Below are positions 48,940 through 59,959 of a stretch of 64,000 nt of DNA, piece after piece. Under the pieces are notes generated by a model. That model was not told the DNA's origin. It was given only the letters and a program-made list of their open reading frames with translations, and made no database searches. The stretch's first letter is position 1, and each line of letters opens with the position of its first letter. Source of the stretch: Blasia pusilla (lineage: Eukaryota > Marchantiophyta > Marchantiopsida > Blasiales); the NCBI GenBank assembly GCA_050084515.1, contig CM114271.1, positions 18,228,001 through 18,292,000 on the forward strand, in the 5' to 3' direction. The translations under genes and the position numbers were made by a program.

Positions 48940-48950
48940 CGCCCCCCTAA
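48940..48950 (-). other. Polypurine tract of element A
   Basis: TTAGGGGGGCG, preceded by AGAGGGACCTAACCGC. Confidence 0.75.
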
Positions 48951-49111
48951 CTAGCGGTTAGGTCCCTCTAACTCCTAGGTAGCCCTATACATCTACAACA
49001 TGCTATACACCTTCTTGGGTGCCCGAATCAAAAGGTCGGGTGCTAGGTTGCCCCATCGTTAGTCGCACATATGTAATCCATATCATGCAAAGATCAAGTC
49101 ATCTACCTCTC

Positions 49112-50536
49112 CTAAGTACATCGAGGACAAACCCACCTTCCAGTAGGAACAACATCCATACATGGAGTCAAACACATAATGTGCCAACCCCTAGAACACC
49201 GATCACACACCAACATACAGGCTGTGTTACCAGCAGACCCACACAACATGCACCTCAAGCTAGCATGTATCATGGCTAAGCTTGGATCAACAGTACCATC
49301 CACATTTGGAAGATGACATTGCTCACAATTATGCACATGGTCCTTCCAAAAAACTCCATCACGACCCTCAAACATGAGAACTCCAGAAGCTAACACCTCG
49401 CGCACTCGTAAAATAGTGCGGTCTGCCGTCACATCCAACGTTGTCGGTGCAATCTGCTGCAAATAGACATAGTCCCCCACATGGAACATACAAATCGATG
49501 GTCGATAACCTCCACCCTGAATGGTTGCATACCGCAACGTATCCTTATTTTGAGCAATGGCAAGACTCTCAAAGGTTGTTGGCATAACTCTCCGAAAGAG
49601 CTCTGTCCGCTGAGAACACACTCTCATCCACATCTCTGGGTCATCAAGGTTCACCACCTCACTAGACTCCCGACGAATTGCTACTGGCAAGTCTGGATCT
49701 CGGCCGTTTAACAGAAAATAAGGTGAGAAGGAAGCCAAGGATGCTTGGCGACTGAACCTATATCCCACGGCTAACCATGACAACTGAATATCCCAGTCTC
49801 CAAGATGCTCCTTCTGTAGGCCATACTTGCGCAATGCCCTCTTCACCGTCTGAACCACACGCTCAGCCAAACCATCCGCCTCTGTATGATCTCGAGACGT
49901 GGTCCGATGATCAATCAACGCCTTGTCACACAAGACCTGAAACTCACCCTGAAACTTTGGACCCTGGTCGGTCAGCACTTCAGCTGGTGCACCAAAATGA
50001 CTAAGCACTCTATCAAGAAATGCATACGCTATTCCCTCACTTGCCTTGTGAAGTAATGCCACCAAATCAATCCACTTGGATAAGTGCTCCACCATCACCA
50101 ACACATATCGATGATGTCGTACAGTCAACGGTAACGGTCCCGCAAAGTCCACACTCCAACGGTAATCCAACCCCATAATAAGCAAGATGTGTAATTGTGG
50201 TATAGAGGCATTGAATGATGCCCTCACCTGGTCACAAACCATACAACGTGACACCAATTGCTACACCTGAGTATGCATGCCACGCCACCAATACTGACCA
50301 AGGAGTAAGCTATATGTACGCTTTATCCCAAAATATCCCAACTCCTCATGGGCATGTCGCACAATGCGCTCTCTTTGAGCCAAATGCGGCACTACTCGTA
50401 CTCTACCATCCTCCCACACACGGAGAATATGTGTTCCCTCCAATCGATACCTCTTAGCACGTTGAAGAACACGGTCTCGCTCCTTGGCACTCACTATGCC
50501 TGGCACCCTACTGGTCCGTAGGAACTCCAACACCAA
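49112..50536 (-). pseudogene. Element A integrase fused to PHD finger
   Basis: One frame runs from 50536 to 49112 with a single TAG at 50258-50260. The HHCC zinc domain is RHAHEELGYFGIKRT and CMVCDQV. In the 381-codon open part the catalytic residues are D37 (WSVDFAGP), D97 (VLTDQGP) and E132 (GLAERV), the D,D35E spacing of integrases. The C-terminal domain (GDYVYLQQ, VREVLASGVLMFEGRD) leads to the PHD finger, residues 336-381 (49115-49252): CMLC, CDRC, HIMC and WVCPRC, all eight zinc ligands present. It would insert the cDNA and bind modified histone tails. The fusion is uninterrupted, which shows that it is one protein. Confidence 0.93.
49115..49252 (-). other. PHD finger domain (C4HC3), intact
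   Basis: Order Cys-x2-Cys, 11 residues, Cys-x2-Cys, x4-His-x2-Cys, x14 (with Trp two before the next Cys), Cys-x2-Cys. The Trp of WVC is the usual conserved PHD aromatic. The domain ends the polyprotein three residues before the stop. PHD fingers of this type bind H3 N-tails; which modification is read here cannot be told. Confidence 0.92.
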
Positions 50537-50559
50537 CGCATCATCATGAATATCACGCT

Positions 50560-51010
50560 GATCCGTACCACCATCTCCAACCTAGGATCTGAAGGCTCGC
50601 CATCTACCCTCTGACTAGAGTAAGATGGCCAGCCATCTTACTCTAGTAAGATGTCATGTGGTCCTCCATACTAGAGTCCACCCCTAACCAACATAAAAAG
50701 GTAGATGCATGCCAACTTGGCACCATCTCCTCATCAACCTCGCCATGCCATCTAGCCCCAGTTGCATCCTCTTGGCTAGTACATGGGTTCCTACTCAACC
50801 CATCAGCATCAAGGTTGGCAACTCGAGGTCTATGTACCACTTGGAAGTCGTACTCCTGTAAGATAAGAGCCCACCGTGCAAGCTTCCCTGTAAGCTTGTC
50901 AGACTCCATCAACCACTTGAGCGGCTGGTGATCAGTAACAAGGGTAAAGTGTGTGCCAAACAAGTAACACACAACCCACACTGCTGCCAAGCACTCTCCC
51001 TCATATGAAC
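50560..51010 (-). pseudogene. Element A RNase H, with deletion
   Basis: DHQPLKWLMESDKLTGKLAR and the linker VANLDADGLSRNP are present (the latter also ends RNase H in element 1). The N-terminal RNase H core is gone: at about 51017 the text jumps from RT thumb to the YSSYEGE region, a loss of about 230 bp relative to element B. A 16-bp fold-back lies at 50614-50647. Confidence 0.85.
50614..50647. repeat. Fold-back inverted repeat in element A
   Basis: ACTAGAGTAAGATGGC, a CA spacer, then GCCATCTTACTCTAGT, perfect arms of 16 bp. Element B has only one arm at the same place (about 58103). Confidence 0.93.
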
Positions 51011-51850
51011 TATAGCGCGAAATTGGTTCAAAGGCTTTGCCATAGCACTAAATCCCTTCACATACCTCCGATAGTAGTTCACCAATCCCATGAATTCCTG
51101 AACTCTACTCACATCTACCGGACGAGGAATAAGTGCAATAGCCTCCACCTTTGCTTGCCGAACTCCCAAACCACCTGGATAGATCACATGACCCAAGTAC
51201 TCAACATCCTCATGGAAGAACTTACACTTTTCCGGATGCAAACGTAGACCATGAGCTTTCAACCGCTCAAACACAATCTGCAAATGTATCTGATGCTCCT
51301 CCACCGTGTTACTGAACACCAAGATATCATCCATGTAACACCGAACAAAATCCAACCCTGCTAGGATCCTGTCCATCACCCTCTGAAACTCGGCATGTGC
51401 ATTCTTCAACCCAAAGGGTAAGAATTTCCACTAGTACAAACAATCCTTGCCATGAGAGTTGACACCCCAAAATGTTGTCTTGGCCTTGTCACTCTCTCGA
51501 ATCGGCAATCGATGGTATCTGCCGAAGATCCAAAATCTGAAAATCTTTGCTGTCCCACCACATCAAAGATCTCTCAGGTGTAGGCATGGCATACCTATCG
51601 CCTTGGTCTGCCGATTGATAGGACGGTAATCTCCACACATCCGCCTATCCGTGTAGTTGCCATGCATATCCTTTTTTAGCATGATGGCAAAGTGGGGTGA
51701 TGCATACTCTCCATGCGAAAATTCCACTAATCCAGCCTCCAAAAGGTCCAACGTCCTACTCTGAATCAGGTCCCTCTCCATATCACTATGTTGGTAGGGA
51801 CGATGAAAGATTGGCATATCACTAGCCAAATCAATCCGTATACCGGTCCA
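51010..51850 (-). pseudogene. Element A reverse transcriptase
   Basis: IRIDLASDMPIFHRPY (from 51849), RRMCGDYRPINRQT, then after small indels FLPFGLKNAHAEFQRV, catalytic CYMDDILVF (YMDD codons at 51326-51337) and EYLGHVIYPGGLGV, YRRYVKGFSAMAKPLNQ. The active site is intact. Confidence 0.92.
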
Positions 51851-52269
51851 ACCAAAGCACCCAACTCCTTCATGCTAAAGGCAAAACAACTCCTATAAGT
51901 ACGTAGGAACTGTGTCAAGCGTCATTTCTCACCTCCCGTAAGCTTGGGCCCAAGTAATGGCTCCCAAGTCTCCTCCACTGGCACACTAGAGGGAGAGGAC
52001 GACGCCATTGGTTGCTACGCAACCCCCTCACAAGATGGTACACCCTTAGCTACACCATCATTTGAGCAAATAACTCCTCCACCGGCATGAGCAACCGACT
52101 CCACATGCCCAGCCATTACATCCCATTTACTCCAAGGATGCAAAATACTACTCTCCTCGCCCCCAGCTGATGCCTCTACCATCCCGGTAGCCATCGAGCT
52201 CATCACAAGGGGTGAAAGACCCACAAACATAGTCCGAAGTTGACGCTGCTCGACCATACCAATACTCAA

Positions 52270-53215
52270 AATCCAGGTCAAACAATTCAGGTCCATGGCC
52301 TGACCCAACACATGACATCGTGAAGCCTCATAAATGGAAGCAACCGCTGTCACACCAATAGCAAATCCCATCGCACGCTCTCTCTCATCAGCGTTAGGCT
52401 CCACCAAGTGTCGCACATGAGAATCCTTACAAGCCCGGACCACCTTCCCTGTAGGCATGTGACGAGGGAAAACTCACAAATGTGGGTAGTGCCATCCTAG
52501 GCTGGCCCACATGGTTTACCACTGCCATGGGTGACCGATCAATAACCCTCACCACTTAAGAGAGTCGCCCAGTATCCAAGATACTAGCCATTGTAAGGCA
52601 AGGATCCCAGCTGCATTGCATCATATGCTCGACGTAGAACCTCCCTAGGCAACAAGTTTGTCCACCACAAGCGTGGACGATGTGCACGCAAGCCAACTCA
52701 CGCTGAATCTAACAACACCGCTGGTCCAATCCAAGACCGCATCTCATGAACACTCGCCATCATCCGGGTTCGAGTGTCACCCAACAATGGAACATTCTCC
52801 AAAATGTGAACTGGAGCACGTGCCTGATGAACCTGAAGATATTGTAATACCCGTAATATCTCCCAAAATAATCGAGACCTAGGGTCGTGTAATCCTCACC
52901 ACGACCAGCACGTGTATGACCCTAACATGGCCATCCAGCAATCACCAAATCCACAAGACCAACCCTCTCAAGGTCTTGCGCCCCCAACAATGCAATGTGT
53001 GACGGCAAAGCACGCTGGTATCCACGAATAGCTGATGGTGGCAACAACTCAAGATATCTCCGAATCAATTGACCAATATGTTGGGATGAGACTCTCTGGG
53101 CCGTCTCATCTCGCTCCACATACACGTATCTCCACACAGGAATACAGCTTGCAACACTGCAGCCAAACCAGTGCTCATCCCACCAAAGAGATCTAACACA
53201 CAAATGCCCTCCGGC
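52270..53215 (-). pseudogene. Element A C5-cytosine DNA methyltransferase (DNMT3/DRM-like)
   Basis: Motif I is VLDLFGGMSTGLAAVLQA (VLDLFGG at 53180-53199). A motif II-like RYVYVERDETAQ follows. Motif IV is VDLVIAGWPC, where the Gln codon after the catalytic Cys is TAG (about 52922-52930). Then come RSRLFWEILRVL and motif VI with ENVPLLGD (Glu-Asn-Val at 52791-52799), and RAHRPRLWWTNLLP (52651-52688). A closing ERE.MGFAIGV motif and a HVLGQAMDLNCLTWIL helix (52361 downward) resemble motifs IX-X with the DNMT3 pattern. About 300 residues, the size of a bare catalytic domain. It is placed between protease and RT and would methylate DNA at carbon 5 of cytosine using SAM. Confidence 0.93.
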
Positions 53216-53639
53216 GGATACTCCTATACAATGCGTGTAGTATCCAAAGGGGATAACCCAACTAGACCAGAAGTAGGAGTCCACCGTGGGGCCTCCTCTT
53301 CCTCGTGAGGTATAACAGCCTCACACCAAGCCTCCTGCACTAGGCGTCGACCTCTGCCGTAGTGCACTTTGCTCGAACTCCAAAGTGGCACATCCAACGA
53401 CGAGGATACCACTGCTACAAAACTAGGGACTCCTCTACCTCCTCATGCACAGGAGAATCCATAGCATAAAGGTTACCCTCCAAAAAGTCTCCTGGCCAAG
53501 TGACTACTCCAGAAAAACCAGCCACAGATGCTAACACCGTTACGGAAGACCATCCTGGTCGAACCCGACAAATAAATCTCACAGGAACCTGGCTCACACG
53601 TCCATCCCCGAATTTCCAACAAGGTCTATAAGACGTTGT

Positions 53640-54059
53640 CTAAGTCCAGTAGTCCATCTGAAAACCCATCCGATACAATACTGCTCCTCCATACGGCTTG
53701 GCTGATGTGACCACTACAGGTACTGCCAACCAGGAGCTATCAGTTGCATGATTTGGTCTCAAGTGTACAGAAAACATCTCCCGTGTCATGAATTGAGACC
53801 TATCATTGGCTCCTCCAAGTGATGTTTGAATCTGAAATGGGCAAGGCTCAAGCTCTGACCTCCGAATACCCAAACCAATACATGTCGCCTTTCCCAACAT
53901 CAAAGGTTGGGCACCAAAGTCTAACAAGACTCTATCTGGTCTATACACCTGTCCTGTAGGACTCACCAATCGGAATATCCCACTCCGGTTGTCCAACATA
54001 CATACACCAGGTGTAAGCCTCTCATGATCAATAGCTGGTCGGGCTGGCAATGCATCCAT
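53640..54059 (-). pseudogene. Element A aspartic protease
   Basis: RVLLDFGAQPLMLGKATCIG carries the retropepsin triplet with Ser changed to Phe (DFG; Asp codon at 53921-53919). FQIQTSLGGANDRSQF and VLYRMGF follow. It would mature the polyprotein. The Ser-to-Phe change probably inactivates it. Confidence 0.75.
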
Positions 54060-54074
54060 CTTCGCCGTTGCTGC

Positions 54075-54644
54075 CTACCAAGTAGCACTGGTACTCAATG
54101 CTACACTTGACATAGAGGGTCGCTCCACCGCAACACCCTCATCCACCTCAACACGTGTAGTAGTAACATCCCCACGTTCACACAACGTGGCTGCTAGCTG
54201 AAATACAGGAGCTAAGTCAACTCCTAAAGCCATCAGCTCCGTGGCTGAAAATAATGGGGATCCCAACACTGAAGTTGCCATCCGCAATATTGCACTGGAT
54301 GCTACATCCCTGTCTACTACACGCGATGTACATGCCTCAGTCCCGACTGTAGGCTCAATAGGCTGCGTAGAAACCATGGATGGAGTCCTAAGCACCTCAG
54401 ACAACAAGAATGACTGGGGAAGCCTAGCCTGCCTCCCAACCTCACCCCTCTGTGGTTCCAACTCCACAATAGCACCACGTGGCTCTAACGCTCGAGTGGC
54501 TCCTCTCGTAACTGCAGCCAATGCTTCAACCTGTGCTACACTCGCCATATAAGAGAGATCATCCCCTCCATAAGAGGTGGAAGCCCCTGCTCTGGAACCT
54601 GCTCTATGCTGGATACCAGCCATAATAGCCAACTTATGCTCCAA
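54075..54644 (-). pseudogene. Element A gag-protease linker
   Basis: An open stretch of about 189 codons, Ala/Ser/Glu-rich (AVTRGATRALEPRGAIVELE, GVDLAPVFQLAATLCERG). No domain is known to me. The same linker, with the VFQLAAT block, is kept in elements 1 and B, so it was part of the ancestral polyprotein. Confidence 0.7.
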
Positions 54645-54794
54645 CTGCTCAATTCAGGCAACCATAGCTGACTCTGTTGTAGTGGTAGGGGTAGCCACCA
54701 TAGGCTCTCCAACCACTGGTCTAGCTCTACCACCCCTACTACCTCTACCATCTTGGCCTCTCGGAGCTACTCCACCACGGCCGCAACCTAATCT

Positions 54795-55052
54795 CAACTT
54801 TGGATGAAGATCAAAGCAACGCTCTCGAGGATGACCTAGTCTCCCGCAATGATAACACTAAGTTGGGGCCGACTGAGGCCCATCCTCCAAAGTCCGTCCC
54901 CCATCCTCTTGGGGACAAAACCTCCTAACATGATAACCTCCACATGTCTAACATGCCTTTCCTTGCTGCGGGGCAGCAAATGAAGGCAATGGTCTTTGCA
55001 CAAGTGTCCCTCTAGGACCTGACTGAGGTCATATGTACCCCCTACGACTCCC

Positions 55053-55084
<32 letters not shown>

Positions 55085-55334
55085 GAGATTGTGAGGTGGA
55101 TTGCTGAACACGAGAAGTAGTAGTTGTATCCCTACTGAATGCGGATGTCACCACTCTCTCCTCCACCATGTTAAGCTCAATCTTCTCAGATAGAGCAAAC
55201 ACATGGGTCAATGTGGGTGAATCATCACTCATAAGAGTAGCATCACATACCCTGCGGCGCAACTCTTTGTCCAAGATCCCATACCAAAACAGGACTGCCT
55301 GAGCCGCAGTTACACCATGGGTAACTGAAATCAA
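54795..55334 (-). pseudogene. Element A gag C-terminal part with two zinc knuckles
   Basis: ISVTHGVTAAQAVLFWYG is followed by a Ser/Gly-rich tail. Knuckle 1 reads C-x-TCGGYHVRRFC with a TAG in place of the Trp after the first Cys (about 54905-54950). Knuckle 2 is CYHCGRLGHPRERC (about 54795-54850), with a TAG just before it. The knuckles bind the packaged RNA. Confidence 0.85.
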
Positions 55335-55351
55335 GCGTCATATTTCAAGCG

Positions 55352-56170
55352 TCACATAGGAATGTATGCCTCACGAAGACACTCACCAGTCTTTCGCTCA
55401 AATTCCTGAAGACTCCTCAACTTCTCTGTCTTCACTCCCTGATAGTTCTTCTTCAACCTCTCGGAGAACTCTACAACCGGGCTGAACAATGGTGGGGCAC
55501 TAGTATCTCCACTAGTACCCCCACTGGTACCTCCATGGGTACCTCCAATGGTACCTCCACTCCGGCTCGTACTCGTACCACTCAACGTCGGGCTGACTGG
55601 CATAGTAGAAGCACTACTACCAATACCACCATGGGTGATAGACACATAGCCTAGAGACCAATATTGTCTCCACGCCTCAATCTCAACAATATGGTCCTTC
55701 CTAAACTCATGGTAATCGTCCATGGGTGGTCCCTCCAAGTGCTCAAACAACCCCTTCCAAGCCAAGAAGGGTGTAAACAACGTGGCCTTCCGCAACATCT
55801 GCATATCACACCACGTATCAAACTCCTGAATGAAGTCCTCCAACTCAATGGTGCCCACTGCACCTAAGTATAGTCGTGGGCCCTTCATGGCCCCATATAT
55901 CCCATCCATGTCCCAAATCAATGGAGTTGCAGCACTCGATAACAACATAGAAGACTCGGTGTTTAGAACCCCCTTGTCCTCCTCTTCATCAACCGTCAAA
56001 AGTGGAAAAGGTAGTCGATACCTCAATCCACTCCATGTAAAACCACCACTATCTGCACCACGGTCCCCAACTAGACCACCAGACAGCTCTGTGATGACCA
56101 ACGCCGATGCCGCACCACCACCAAATGGTGGCGGTGCGGCAATCACCACCACTAAGTAACTAAGTGACAT
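55352..56170 (-). pseudogene. Element A gag N-terminal part
   Basis: Begins at ATG 56170. It includes VITELSGGLVGDRG, an acidic DEEED patch, ELEDFIQEFDTWCDMQMLRK and MDDYHEFRKDHIVEIEAWRQ, of the capsid-like fold of Ty3/gypsy gag, then a Gly/Thr-rich run of GGTSGGTSGDTS repeats. The frame shifts at about 55345 into the next part. Confidence 0.8.
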
Positions 56171-56327
56171 CGATGTCGCTGTACTATTCTAGCTCTACTA
56201 GCTATGGGTGTAGGCAAGCTAACCTGTCATCACCACAAGAAGCCTCCCACGGTCTACTTGTCATCAATCCAGCCTCACTACCGGTAGCACACATGAGTAA
56301 AACTATTGTGGAAATCGGCGTCAACTT

Positions 56328-56434
56328 TGTCGTGCGAATCCACATCATCATACAACATACATCGCTGACATACCATACTCACATACATACATAACATAGA
56401 CGAGAGTATCCACAAACACAAGTGTACCACAACT
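56328..56434 (-). repeat. Single LTR-end module between elements B and A
   Basis: It follows the polypurine tract of B (56435-56442) and is followed directly by the leader of A (AAGTTGACGCCGATTTCC). No LTR body is present. I read it as the remnant of an LTR shared by the two elements. Confidence 0.75.
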
Positions 56435-56608
56435 CGCCCCCCTAACTGGCAGTTAGGTCCCTCTAACTCCCAGGTAGCCCTATACATCTACAACATGCTA
56501 TACACCTTCTTGGGTGCCCGAATCAGAAGGTCGGGTGCTAGGTTGCCCCATCGTTAGTCGCACATCTGTAATCCATATCATGCAAAGATCAAGTCATCTA
56601 CCTCTCCT

Positions 56609-56760
56609 AAGTACATCGAGGACAAACCCACCTTCCAGTAGGAACAACATCCAAACGTGGAGTCAAACACATCATGTGCCAACCCCTAGAACACCGATCA
56701 CACACCAACATACAGGCTGCGTTGCAGAGACCCACACAACATGCACCTCAAGCTAGCATG
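56609..56760 (-). pseudogene. Element B PHD finger
   Basis: LRCMLCGS, a one-base shift, then ACMLVCDRCSRGWHMMCLTP and GRWVCPRCT. All eight zinc ligands are present if the single shift is ignored. It ends at a TAG. Confidence 0.88.
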
Positions 56761-56849
56761 TATCATGGCTAAGCTTGGATCAACAGTACCATCCACATTT
56801 GGAAGATGACATGGCGCACAATTACGCGCATGGTCCTTCCAAACAACTC

Positions 56850-57860
56850 CATCACGACCCTCCAACATGAGAACTCCAGAAGCTAACACCTCGCGCACTC
56901 ATAAAATTGTGCGGAGTGCCGTCACATCCAACGTTGTCGGGCACTCTGCTGCAAATAGACATAGTCCCCACATAGAACCTACAAATCGATGGTTGATAAC
57001 CTCCACTCGAATGGTTGCATACCGCAACGTATCCTGTGTTGAGCAATGGCAAGATTCTCAAAGGTTGTTGGCATAACTCTCCGAAAAGAGCTCGCTCGTT
57101 GAGAACACACCTCATCCACATTCTCGGGTCATCAAGGTTCACCACCTCACTAGACTCCCGACTAATTGCTTCTGGCAAGTCTGGATCTCGGCCGTATAAC
57201 AGAAAATAAGGTGAGAAGGAAGCCAAGGATGCTTGGCGACTGAACCTATACCCCATGGCTAACCATGGCAACTCAATATCCTAGTCTCCAAGATGCCCCT
57301 TCTGTAGGCCATACTTGCGCAATGCCCTCTTCACCGTCTGAACCACACGCTCAGCCAAACCATCCGCCTCTGGATGATCTCGAGACGTGGTCCGATGATC
57401 AATCAACGCCTTGTCACACAAGACCTGAAACTCACCCTGAAACTTTGGACCCTAGTCGGTCAGCACTTCAGCTGGTGCACCAAAATGACTAAGCACTCTA
57501 TCCAGAAACGCATACGCCGTTCCCTCACTCGCCTTGTCCGGTAATGCCACCAACTCAATCCACTTGGAGAAGTGCTCCACCATCACCAACACATATCGAT
57601 GATGTAAATGCATACCAACAGTAACGGTCCCGCAAAGTCCACACTCCAACGGTAACCCAACCCCATAATAGGCAAGGGGTGTAATTGTGGTGTAGGGGCA
57701 TTAAATGATGCCCTCACCCGGTCACAAACCATACAACGTGACACCAAATCGCTGCACACTGAGTATGCATGCCACGCCACCAATATCGCCAAGGAGTAAG
57801 CTATACGACGCTTTATCCCAAAATGTCCCAACTCCTCATGGGCATGTCGCACAATGCGCT
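56850..57860 (-). pseudogene. Element B integrase
   Basis: RHAHEELGHFGIKR, CMVCDRVRASFNAPTPQL, WSVDFAGPLL, VLTDQGPKF (with a stop just before), ADGLAERVVQTVKRAL and the FSRQASLASFSPYFLLYGRD block are all seen, in three frames. The catalytic D, D and E are kept. Confidence 0.9.
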
Positions 57861-57979
57861 CTCTCGAGCCAAATGTGGCACTACTCGTACTCTACCATCC
57901 TCCCACACACGGAGAATATGTGTTCCCCAATCGATACCTCTTAGCACGTTGAAGAACACGGTCTCGCTCCTTGGCACTC

Positions 57980-58720
57980 ACTATGCCCGGCACCCCTCTT
58001 TGGTCCGTAGGAACTCCAACACCAACGCATCATCATGAATATCACGCTGATCCATACCACCATCTCCAACCTTAGGATCTGAAGGCTCGCCATCTACCCC
58101 TCGACTAGAGTAAGATATCATGTGGTCCTCCATACTAGAGTCCACCCCTAACCAACATAAAAAGACGGATGCATGCCAACCTGGCACCATCTCCTCATCA
58201 ACCTCGCCATGCCATCTAGCCCGGATTGCATCCTCTTGGCTAGTACATGGGTTCCTACTCAACCCATCAAAGCATCAAGGTTGGCAACTCGAGGTCTATG
58301 TACCACTTGGAAGTCATACTCCTGTAAGATAAGAGCCCACCGTGCAAGCTTCCCTGTAAGCTTGTCTGACTCCATCAACCACTTGAGCGGTTGGTGATCA
58401 GTAACAAGGGTAAACGGGTGCCAAACAAGTAACACCTAAAGTGTGCCCATGACCCACACTCTTGCCAAGCACTCTCCCTCATATGAACTATAGCGCGACT
58501 CCATTGCATTATTCGAACGACTTGCATAGGCCACCACAAACTCCATGTGCTCATCATCATGTTGTGTCAACACCGCTCCAAGTCCCAACCTACTCCAATC
58601 GTGTGTAATCTGGAAATGGGCGCCCCGATAGGTCTCCTCAAGATAGGCTCCGCCACCAACGGGCCTTAAGCTCCACAAAAGCTCTCTCGATCATCTCCCA
58701 GTGCCACTCTTGATCTGATT
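57980..58720 (-). pseudogene. Element B RNase H and connection
   Basis: FQITHDWSRLGLGAVLTQHD, FVVAYASRSNNAMESRYSSY (58678 downward) and DHQPLKWLMESDK-like text, then LSRNPCTSQEDA. This is the best RNase H core of family II in the window. Confidence 0.88.
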
Positions 58721-59580
58721 TCAGCAATTGGTTCAAATGCTTTGCCATAGCACTAAATCCCTTCACATACCTCCGATAGTAGTTCGCCAATCCCATGAAT
58801 GCTCAAACTCTACTCACATCTACCGGACGCGGAATAAGTGCAATAGCCTCCACCTTTGCTTGCTGAACTCCCAAACCACCTGGATAGATCACATGACCCA
58901 AGTACTCAACATCCTCATGGAAGAACTTACACTTTCCTAGATGCAAACGTAGACCATGAGCTTTCAACCGCTCAAACACCATCTGCAAATATATCGATGC
59001 TCCTCCACCGTGTTATCGAACACCAAGATATCATCAATGTAACACCGAACAAAATCCAACCCGCTAGGATCCGTCCATCACTCTTTGAAACTCGGGAGGT
59101 GCATTCTTCAACCCAAAGGGTAAGAATTTCCAATGGTACAAACAATCCTTGCCATGAGAGTTGACACCCCAAAATGTTGTATTGGCCTTGTCACTCTCCG
59201 AATCGGCAATTGATGGTATCTCGCCGAAGATCCAAAAATCTGAAAATCTTTGCCTGTCCCACCACATCAAAGATCTCTCAGGTGTAGGCATGGCATACCT
59301 ATCGCCCCTGGTTTGCCGATTGATAGGACGATAATCTCCACACATCCGCCTATCCGTGTAGTTGCCATGCATATCCTTTTTAGCGAGCATGACAGTGGGC
59401 GATGCATACTCTCCATGCGAAAATTCCACTAATCCGCCTCCAAAAGGTCCAACGTCCTACTCGAATCAAGTCCCTCTCCATATCACTATATCGGTAGGGA
59501 CGACGGAAGATTGGCGTATCACTAGCCAAATCAATCCGTATACCAGGTCCAACCAGAGAACCCAACTCCTTCATGCTAAA
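58720..59580 (-). pseudogene. Element B reverse transcriptase
   Basis: IRIDLASDTPIFRRPYRYSD, RRMCGDYRPINRQTRGDRYA, FLPFGLKNAPPEFQRVMD, catalytic YIDD (about 59024-59044), HLGKCKFFHEDVEYLGHVIY and LANYYRRYVKGFSAMAK. Small indels break the frame. Confidence 0.9.
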
Positions 59581-59959
59581 GGCAAAACAACTCCTATAAG
59601 CACGTAGGAGGCGTGTCAGCGTCGTTTCTCACCTCCCGTAAGCTTGGGCCCAAGTAATGGCTCCCAAGTCTCCTCCTTTGGCACACTAGAGGGAGAGAAC
59701 GATGCCATTGGCGCACACGCATAACCCCCTCACAAGATGGTACACCCTTAGCTACACCATCATTTGAGCAAATAACTCCTCCACCAAAGCATGAGCAACC
59801 AACTCCACATGCCCACCATTACATCCCATTTACTCCAAGGATGCAAAATACTACTCTCCTCGCCCCCAACCGATGCCTCTACCGCCCCGGAGCCATCGAG
59901 CTCATTACAAGGGGTGGAAGACCCTGACATAGTCCGAAGTCGATTTGCTCGGCCATACC

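Larger units (their letters stand above)
48359..56327 (-). mobile_element. Element A: gypsy with DNMT and PHD domains (family II)
   Basis: The most complete reading of the architecture: gag, two CCHC knuckles, protease, methyltransferase, RT, RNase H (partly deleted), integrase plus PHD in one open frame, polypurine tract, extra module, LTR. Point mutations and small indels break the polyprotein. It lies head to tail with element B, sharing the single module at 56328-56434. Confidence 0.9.

Noticed and set aside
49481-49711. Plus-strand ORFs across elements A and B
   Set aside because: They are antisense shadows of the integrase, RT and methyltransferase frames, without motifs of their own.
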